A program made the position numbers and the translations under genes. From Paenibacillus mendelii (GTDB taxonomy: Bacteria; Bacillota; Bacilli; Paenibacillales; Paenibacillaceae), in contig NZ_JANHOF010000003.1 in the NCBI RefSeq assembly GCF_024498075.1, positions 558,001 to 622,000 of the forward strand: a stretch of DNA of 64,000 nucleotides, in the 5' to 3' direction. Below the pieces are notes generated by a model, which was not told the origin of the DNA, did not search any database, and saw only the letters and a program-made list of their open reading frames with translations. Position 1 is the first letter of the stretch, and every line of letters starts with the position of its first letter. Positions 58,478-64,000 of this stretch are shown here, in pieces.

Positions 58478-59805
58478 ACAAGCTGGCGAAGGAAAGTGCC
58501 GGATTTAACGATGGATTCTCCAAAGGATACAACAAGGGGTACGAGGATGGTTTTAGTCGCGGACGAAATGCGGGGGCTGCCAATTTCACATTACCATTCG
58601 AAGGAACGAGTATTATAATCCCGACCTACAATCAACTCCATTATGTAAAGGAATGCATCGAAAGTATTGTTCAGCACACCCCTGAACCATACGAATTGAT
58701 TGTGATCGATAACGCTTCCGATGATGGGACGGCAGCATACTTGAAGTCGGCTGGCGGCCTCCGGTATCGGATTAATAAAGAGAATCTGGGGTTTGCAGGT
58801 GCTGTGAACCAAGGTCTAATGCTGGCGAGGGGAACGACATTGCTGATCTTGAACAATGATTCAGTTGTAACCCCAAATTGGCTGTCCAATCTGCTCGTAT
58901 GCCTTGGCAGCAATCCGCAATACGGAATAGTCGGCCCAGTAACGAATTATATCAGCGGGGATCAATTAATTGAAACCAGCTATACGAATATAGAAGACAT
59001 GCAGCGGTTCTCAAGATCGTTCAACCAATCCGATGCAAGCCGCTGGAAAGTGACAAGCAGGTTGACCGGATTCTGCATGCTGCTGCGGCGGGAGGATTTC
59101 AGAAGACTCGGTTACTTTGACGAAGGCTTTGAGATCGGCAACTGCGAAGATGACGATTACGGGCTTCGAGCCCGGCTGCTGGGCCTGCAGCTCGTTATTG
59201 CGAAGGATACGTTCATTCATCACTACGGCAGTGTAAGCATGAAATCATTGAATGACAGGTTTGACCAGGTATATGAAAAGAATCTGGCTTTCTACGCCAA
59301 TAAATGGGCGGATCCACATGGAATGCTGTCTCTGGCATGGCAGCGGACCCTGAATGGCGTTACGCTGCGAACGATTGATTCTTATCCGACATGCGTAATC
59401 GTTCAGGGTACCGGTTCAACAACCTATTGGGTGGAGAATGGCATACGTTCCCCGATCGCGGGCGCAGCCTCCGACGTTCAAGCCGTCCGCGTTTCCCGGA
59501 TCGATCTGCGCAATTGGCAGCTTGGCGAAGCCATCCATGTGGAAGAAGTTATGCGCCGGATGAACAATCTGTATGGATCTCCCTCGGGAAGCTCCGATAT
59601 CGAAGGCAGACTGATAAGGCTGCAAGACGGCACTGTCTATCAGCGCAAAGGGGGAAGGCTGCACCGGTTTATGAATCGGCAAGCAGCAGCGGCGTGGAAG
59701 CTTGACCATTATGAACCGCTGACACTCACGCAGCGTGACCTGCAGGGCTATGAGGAGGGGCCTCCAATAATCTCTCCTCCGGTCATGAAGGCAGATAATA
59801 TATAA
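58474..59805 (+). CDS. GT2 glycosyltransferase with tag and extra C-terminal repeat domain
   Basis: Residues 10-34 form the most regular tag: Gly at 10, 14, 18, 22, 26, 30 and 34 (GFNDGFSKGYNKGYEDG). The GT2 domain (about 42-285) has SIIIPTYNQLHYVKECI, DNASDDGT, LLILNNDSVV and NCEDDDYGLRARLLG. The last 150 residues add a two-fold repeat: one half holds VIVQGTGSTTYWVENGIRSPI, the other LIRLQDGTVYQRKGGRLHRF, a pattern seen in cell-surface proteins. The fusion of tag, transferase and this domain is unusual. Confidence 0.85.
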   Translation: MNKLAKESAGFNDGFSKGYNKGYEDGFSRGRNAGAANFTLPFEGTSIIIPTYNQLHYVKECIESIVQHTPEPYELIVIDNASDDGTAAYLKSAGGLRYRINKENLGFAGAVNQGLMLARGTTLLILNNDSVVTPNWLSNLLVCLGSNPQYGIVGPVTNYISGDQLIETSYTNIEDMQRFSRSFNQSDASRWKVTSRLTGFCMLLRREDFRRLGYFDEGFEIGNCEDDDYGLRARLLGLQLVIAKDTFIHHYGSVSMKSLNDRFDQVYEKNLAFYANKWADPHGMLSLAWQRTLNGVTLRTIDSYPTCVIVQGTGSTTYWVENGIRSPIAGAASDVQAVRVSRIDLRNWQLGEAIHVEEVMRRMNNLYGSPSGSSDIEGRLIRLQDGTVYQRKGGRLHRFMNRQAAAAWKLDHYEPLTLTQRDLQGYEEGPPIISPPVMKADNI

Positions 59806-59929
59806 GCTTCCGAAGCGAGTTTTGTTGCGATGAATAACAAGAAGCGGAAGCTTCACAAAACGAGGCTTATGCTTCCGAAGCGAGTTTTGTTGCGATGAAT
59901 AAAATCAAGAAGCGGAAGCTTCACAAAAC
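59806..59929 (+). repeat. Tandem repeat with interleaved inverted repeats
   Basis: Two copies (59806-59861, 59871-59929) of a 56-59-base unit, 65 bases apart. Each has GCTTCCG, GTTTTGT, CGGAAGC and ACAAAAC in that order, so the arms cross as in an H-type pseudoknot. The second copy ends 18 bases before the next start codon. The unit also codes short Lys/Arg-rich frames linked by ATGA overlaps (59830-59898, 59895-59951). Confidence 0.85.
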
Positions 59930-59947
59930 TTTTAGGAGGGTGCAACG

Positions 59948-60211
59948 ATGATCAAACGAAAAACGAAAGCAAAGGCGGTAAAAGGCAGAAAACCGTTACG
60001 AAAAACCGGAAGAAGAGTGCTGAAATCTACAGTAAGAAGAGGAAAGAGCCGGATGGGAAGACGTGTCCTCAAAAAGCCCGCCGCCCTTCCGGCCGGTAAC
60101 TATAATCAATCTTATGATGCGGGGTTCGATGCCGCTTACAATGAAGGATTCAACGCGGGCTACGCAGAGGGAATGGAAACCGGTCATCAAGAAGCATATA
60201 AGGGAGATTGA
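59948..60211 (+). CDS. Stand-alone tag protein (basic leader plus glycine-tetrad tag)
   Basis: The 87-residue product has two parts. Residues 1-44 are extremely basic (KRKTKAKAVKGRKPLRK...). Residues 55-86 are the tag: small residues at 55, 59, 63, 67, 71, 75, 79 and 83 with Tyr or Phe after six of them (AGFDAAYNEGFNAGYAEG). No other domain. RBS TAGGAGGG. It sits between tagged enzymes and could be an organiser or competitor that binds the same partner. No known family recognised. Confidence 0.8.
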   Translation: MIKRKTKAKAVKGRKPLRKTGRRVLKSTVRRGKSRMGRRVLKKPAALPAGNYNQSYDAGFDAAYNEGFNAGYAEGMETGHQEAYKGD

Positions 60212-60217
60212 TACGTC

Positions 60218-61411
60218 ATGGCGTTGAGAAAAAAACAAAGGTCCGGGAAGACCAGGAAGCGGCGTTCAGTTCGGCTGAGCGCTTTCCAGCAGGGGCATAT
60301 TAACGGCTTTCGAAAGGGCAAAGAGGATGGATTCGCACAAGGTCGCGCGGACGCTGTGAAGAAATCCCAAAGCGCTGTGGCCGTCGCCATACCCGACCAT
60401 CCCGCTGCGGATGTTCTTGTCATCACGGCCGGGTTTATTCCATCGCTTGAGATCGGCGTTCTTCAACCTTTAAGCGCCCTGAATAAGCTAGATAACTTAC
60501 GTTACGATGTGAAGCAGGAAGATGAGGTCAGCCACGAAATGATAGAGGCGGCAGATGCGATCGTGTTTGTCCGCAATGTCGAACCTGAGGCGTATACATG
60601 GCTGGAATTGGCACTGCAGCTTAGGAAACGGACGATATATGTCATCGACGACAATTTCTTGGAGATTCAGCCGACGACAGCAGTCGGTCAGTACTATGCC
60701 GATCCAGTTCGCAGAGAGACCTTTATTAAATTCTTGAGAAACGCGCACATCGTTAAAGTGGATGCTCAGGAACTTGGCGCCTATATCGAAGAAAGGTTCA
60801 ATAAGAATGTCGTTTATTTTCCGGCCAGCGTCGATTTTGATTGGCTTGATGAACAGAAACGGAATGAACGGGAGCACGAACAAATTGTGATCGGCTATGA
60901 AGGAGGCGCTAAAGAGGAGGACTTCGCTCCCGTCATTCCGGCTCTGCACAAGATCCTTGATTACTATGGCGGTTTTGTCCGAATGGAGTTTTTCGGCTAT
61001 GTCCCGGTCAGCTTGGCCGACCATCCGAGTGTTCACTTTGAAGAAGGGGGCATGAACTACAAGGACTTCATTAAGAAATTAAACCGATGCAACTGGGATA
61101 TCGGCATTGCCCCGCTTAACGATAATCCGTTCAATAGGAGCAAGACGAATAATAAGCTTCGTGAATACGGAGCTTGCCGAATTCCAGGCATCTACTCCAA
61201 CTCTCCCGTGTATGCACCCTGGGTCACACAAGGAGAAACAGGTTATCTTGTTAAACACACCGAGCAAGATTGGTTTGAAGGTATTAAGGCAATGATCGAG
61301 AATCCTACGATGCGGCTTCGTATTCGAGAGAATGCCGAAGCATCGGCAAGACAGCATTTTTCGCTGCATACGTGCATCGATAACTGGAAGAAGTTTATTT
61401 TGAAAAAGTAG
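60218..61411 (+). CDS. GT1/GT4-type glycosyltransferase with basic leader and tag
   Basis: Residues 1-20 are basic; residues 26-46 carry the tag with Gly at 26, 30, 34, 38 and 42 and Ala at 46 (GHINGFRKGKEDGFAQG). The body is a GT-B enzyme: IYVIDDNFLEIQP, VVYFPASVDFDWL, IVIGYEGGAKEEDFAPV, WDIGIAPLNDNPFN and NNKLREYGACRIPGIYS. RBS AAGGGAG. The untagged paralogue follows directly, a natural pair for testing what the tag does. Confidence 0.85.
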   Translation: MALRKKQRSGKTRKRRSVRLSAFQQGHINGFRKGKEDGFAQGRADAVKKSQSAVAVAIPDHPAADVLVITAGFIPSLEIGVLQPLSALNKLDNLRYDVKQEDEVSHEMIEAADAIVFVRNVEPEAYTWLELALQLRKRTIYVIDDNFLEIQPTTAVGQYYADPVRRETFIKFLRNAHIVKVDAQELGAYIEERFNKNVVYFPASVDFDWLDEQKRNEREHEQIVIGYEGGAKEEDFAPVIPALHKILDYYGGFVRMEFFGYVPVSLADHPSVHFEEGGMNYKDFIKKLNRCNWDIGIAPLNDNPFNRSKTNNKLREYGACRIPGIYSNSPVYAPWVTQGETGYLVKHTEQDWFEGIKAMIENPTMRLRIRENAEASARQHFSLHTCIDNWKKFILKK

Positions 61412-61432
61412 GCTGGAGGGAGAGAGCGGACA

Positions 61433-62458
61433 ATGGGTAGAAGAGGAGATATCAATGTACTCATCATCGGCTCGGACAAAATCGCATCTTATAAAATCGG
61501 TTTAGAGCAACCGTTTCGGCATCTGGAGAAAATGGGGGTATGCCAGTTTGACGTCCGGTCCGATGAAGATGTGTCGATATCCAGGCTAGCTGCAGCAGAT
61601 ATCGTGATCTTTTTTCGCACCGTTCAACCAGAGGCGTATAAAAGTCTTGAGCTGGCCCGCGAGATGGGAAAAAAAACGGTGTACGTGATCGACGATCACT
61701 TTCTGGCCATGTCACCGGCAACCGATATGGGTAGATATTATCACGAATCGAATAAAAGGAAGACGTATGTCAAATTTCTGAAAAATGCTCATATCATCAA
61801 AGTGGCCTCCGGATTTTTCGCTAAACATCTCGAGACGCATTTTAATCCCAATCGAGTCGTTAATTTCCCGGGCAGTGTCGATTTTTCCTTGATTTCCGGA
61901 TTGGTGAAGGACAATAAGAATGAGGATAAAATTGTAATCGGTTATGAAGGCGGCAAGAAGCATATTGCCTTTGAACCGGTTACGAATGCGCTGAGAGGAA
62001 TTCTACGAACCTATGGGGATAAAATTAGAATCGAGTTTTACGGGTTCGTTCCTGAGGGACTCGAAGGCAAACCGCAAGTGTCCTATGTCCAGCATGATTC
62101 GGATTATAAGAACTTTCTGAAACGTCTCTACCGGTCAAAGTGGGATATCGGCCTTGCTCCATTAGAGCATTCGCTGCTGCATGATTGTAAAACCAACAAT
62201 AAATTTCGCGAATACTCCGCTTGCCGGATCCCGGGTATCTATTCCTCCTATCCGGCCTATGAGGACTGGGTCAAGAACAAAGAAAACGGAATGCTTGTCT
62301 CGGAAACGAGAGACGATTGGTATGAGGCGATGGTTGAGCTCATTGAAAATCCGGAACTGAGGCAGACGATTACGAATAACGCAGAAAAATCAGCATGGGA
62401 ACATTTCTCAGTGGAAGTATGTGCTGAACGATGGCGTACCCAAATTCTGATGTCATAA
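61433..62458 (+). CDS. GT1/GT4-type glycosyltransferase, untagged paralogue
   Basis: The 341-residue product aligns with the previous gene from its residue 65 on: VYVIDDHFLAMSP, VVNFPGSVDFSLI, IVIGYEGGKKHIAFEPV, WDIGLAPLEHSLLHD and NNKFREYSACRIPGIYSSYP. It starts with MGRRGDINVLIIGSDK and has no tag or basic leader. RBS GGAGGGAGAG. Confidence 0.85.
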   Translation: MGRRGDINVLIIGSDKIASYKIGLEQPFRHLEKMGVCQFDVRSDEDVSISRLAAADIVIFFRTVQPEAYKSLELAREMGKKTVYVIDDHFLAMSPATDMGRYYHESNKRKTYVKFLKNAHIIKVASGFFAKHLETHFNPNRVVNFPGSVDFSLISGLVKDNKNEDKIVIGYEGGKKHIAFEPVTNALRGILRTYGDKIRIEFYGFVPEGLEGKPQVSYVQHDSDYKNFLKRLYRSKWDIGLAPLEHSLLHDCKTNNKFREYSACRIPGIYSSYPAYEDWVKNKENGMLVSETRDDWYEAMVELIENPELRQTITNNAEKSAWEHFSVEVCAERWRTQILMS

Positions 62459-62488
62459 TAAATATGGGACAAAGAAAGGTGATTTCAC

Positions 62489-63622
62489 TTGGAGCATAAA
62501 CTGATTCCTGTTCTACAGCCAAGCATCGGGCAAGAAGAAATCGATGCGGTAGCGGAAGTGCTGCGTTCCGGATGGCTTGGTCTGGGACCCAAGACCGAAC
62601 AATTCGAACAACAATTTGCTGGCTTTGCCGGCAGCCGCTTCGCGGTTGCGCTCAATTCCGGGACGGCTGCGCTTCATCTGGCGCTGGATATTCTGGGAAT
62701 CGGGCCTGGCGACGAGGTCATCGTGCCTTCCATGACCTTCATATCCACCGTCCACGCCGTTAGTTATGTAGGTGCCACACCGGTCTTTGCCGATATCGAA
62801 CAGGTTACGATGAATCTATCGGTAGCCGATATCGAGCGCAAGATTACAGATCGAACGAAAGCCATCATCGTCGTCCATATGGGCGGTCACCCCTGCGATA
62901 TGGATGCCATACATGAACTAGCGAATTCGCGGGGAATCAAAGTGGTGGAAGATGCCGCTCATGCCTGCGGTGCGGAGTATAAAGGCAGGCGTATCGGATC
63001 GATCAGCGATATGACCTGCTTCAGCTTTCATGCGGTCAAAAATCTGACCAGCGGCGAAGGAGGAGGAATTACCTGTAATGCGGAATGGATGAACCGGAGG
63101 CTTCGCGAGAAACGGTGGGTGGGCATTTCTCGCGATACGTGGATGCGGTCGTCCCACGAGAAAGTGTATGCTTGGCAGTATTTCGTCAACGATATCGGAT
63201 ACAAATACCACATGAACGACTTGCAAGCGGCGATCGGCCTCGTTCAGTTGAACAAATTGGACCGGATGAACGGAAGGCGCAGAGAAATCGCAGAACGTTA
63301 TCAAGCCGAGCTGAACGATTTGGAATGGATTGAGCTGCCGCAGGAACAGCCATATGCCCGGAGTTCATGGCATTTGTTCCAAATCAAATTTAACGAAGAT
63401 AGTTTGCGGGATCGTATGATTACGCACCTGCAGGAGCATAATATCGCCTCCGGAGTCCACTACTACCCTTGCCATCTCCATCCGTGTTACATTCATTTGA
63501 AAGCGCTCGTCCCCCTTTCCTCGGAAATATGGAAGAGAATTCTTACCCTGCCGATCCACCCCAATGTAACCGATGAAGATCTCGATCGGATCATAAGCCG
63601 CATTAGAGAGTTCAAGCCATGA
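62489..63622 (+). CDS. DegT/DnrJ/EryC1 sugar aminotransferase (SpsC type)
   Basis: A PLP enzyme that aminates an NDP-keto-sugar, probably the RmlB product. PLP lysine is Lys184 in FSFHAVKNLTSGEGGG; other landmarks are LNSGTAALHLAL, VPSMTFISTVHAV, VEDAAHACGAEYKG and YKYHMNDLQAAIGL. Length 377 is normal. TTG start after AAAGGTGAT. Its stop overlaps the next start in ATGA. Confidence 0.92.
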   Translation: MEHKLIPVLQPSIGQEEIDAVAEVLRSGWLGLGPKTEQFEQQFAGFAGSRFAVALNSGTAALHLALDILGIGPGDEVIVPSMTFISTVHAVSYVGATPVFADIEQVTMNLSVADIERKITDRTKAIIVVHMGGHPCDMDAIHELANSRGIKVVEDAAHACGAEYKGRRIGSISDMTCFSFHAVKNLTSGEGGGITCNAEWMNRRLREKRWVGISRDTWMRSSHEKVYAWQYFVNDIGYKYHMNDLQAAIGLVQLNKLDRMNGRRREIAERYQAELNDLEWIELPQEQPYARSSWHLFQIKFNEDSLRDRMITHLQEHNIASGVHYYPCHLHPCYIHLKALVPLSSEIWKRILTLPIHPNVTDEDLDRIISRIREFKP

Positions 63623-64000
63623 GAAAGCTCATGATTCTGGGTGCAGGCATCTCGCAGCTTCCATTAATTCAAACTGCAAAGCAGATGGGGTTGAATGTCG
63701 TTGTTGTAAGCCGTCAGGGAAGCTACCCGGGATTTGCGCTCGCCGACAAGATCTATTATGAAGACACGACCCATGCGGATAAAATCGTCGAAATCGCCAG
63801 ACTCGAAGGAATAAACGGTATTTGCACGACGGGTACGGATGTGGCTGTCAAGGCGATCGGTAAAGTGGCGGATGCGCTCGGGGTTAGCGGGGTCAGCTAT
63901 GAGGCGGCAAAGCTCTCATCGAATAAATGGGAAATGAAGCAGGCTTTTCTGGAATATGGCGTTAGAACGGCGAAATTCGTCAAGGTGACAAGTAAAGAGG
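63619..64000 (+). CDS. ATP-grasp family enzyme, N-terminal part (3' end outside window)
   Basis: 127 residues are visible. MRKLMILGAGISQLPLIQ is the pre-ATP-grasp Rossmann loop seen in carbamoyl-phosphate-synthase-like and PurK-like ligases; SSNKWEMKQAFLEYGV leads into the ATP-grasp domain. Overlaps the aminotransferase stop in ATGA. It may ligate an amino acid or similar group to the amino sugar. The catalytic part is not in the window. Confidence 0.75.
   Translation, partial: MRKLMILGAGISQLPLIQTAKQMGLNVVVVSRQGSYPGFALADKIYYEDTTHADKIVEIARLEGINGICTTGTDVAVKAIGKVADALGVSGVSYEAAKLSSNKWEMKQAFLEYGVRTAKFVKVTSKE

Overview
The window looks like a chromosomal segment of a spore-forming Bacillales bacterium of the Paenibacillus type. 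Support comes from Firmicutes-style ribosome binding sites with frequent GTG and TTG starts, a TPP-riboswitch thiamine operon, Fur-box and FapR-box sequences close to the Bacillus consensus, YheC/YheD and CotS-like spore-coat families, several CgeB-like glycosyltransferases, and candidate sigma-K promoters. No tRNA, rRNA, IS element or CRISPR array was seen.

Layout. 1-5832 is the 3' part of a very large surface protein with MucBP-like and PKD-like domains. 5857-13210 is a thiamine operon: promoter, TPP riboswitch, terminator, an RBS hairpin, then thiC-thiF-thiE::thiS-thiG-thiO-thiD. The carrier ThiS is fused to the C-terminus of ThiE. 13231-14147 is a Fur-box-controlled propeller-like protein. 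14191-22041 holds a 2595-residue protein built of about 230 decapeptide repeats, preceded by a good sigma-K-like promoter. 22269-26053 holds glycosyltransferase and methyltransferase genes, some visibly damaged. 26267-27235 encodes three small helical proteins. 27278-30523 has a PurA paralogue divergent from a LysR regulator, followed by an MscS channel.

From about 30.6 kb to the end, nearly everything fits glycan or spore-surface assembly. There is a FapR-boxed fabH, a YheC/D ATP-grasp protein, three kinase-fold proteins, and an FkbH-ACP-GNAT acyl module. Next comes a minus-strand set (deacetylase, formyltransferase, epimerase, two GT2) divergent from a plus-strand set (epimerase, two CgeB-like, two GT4, one GT-D). 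After a UDP-sugar dehydrogenase and a CHRD protein between direct repeats comes a long plus-strand run: three GT2, RmlA, RmlB, CgeB-like, GT-D, GT2, a small tag protein, two GT1/GT4, a DegT aminotransferase and an ATP-grasp enzyme cut by the window edge. RmlA/RmlB/DegT/GT2 recall the Bacillus sps spore-polysaccharide genes.

The most unusual signal is an N-terminal tag shared by otherwise unrelated enzymes (kinase, CgeB-like, GT-D, GT2, GT1/4). It has a small residue, mostly Gly, at every fourth position, usually followed by Tyr or Phe, and in several proteins it follows a Lys/Arg-rich leader. One 87-residue protein consists only of leader and tag. My inference is a docking or localisation signal that gathers the glycosylation enzymes, possibly at the developing spore surface with the giant repeat protein as a scaffold or acceptor. 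This is untested.
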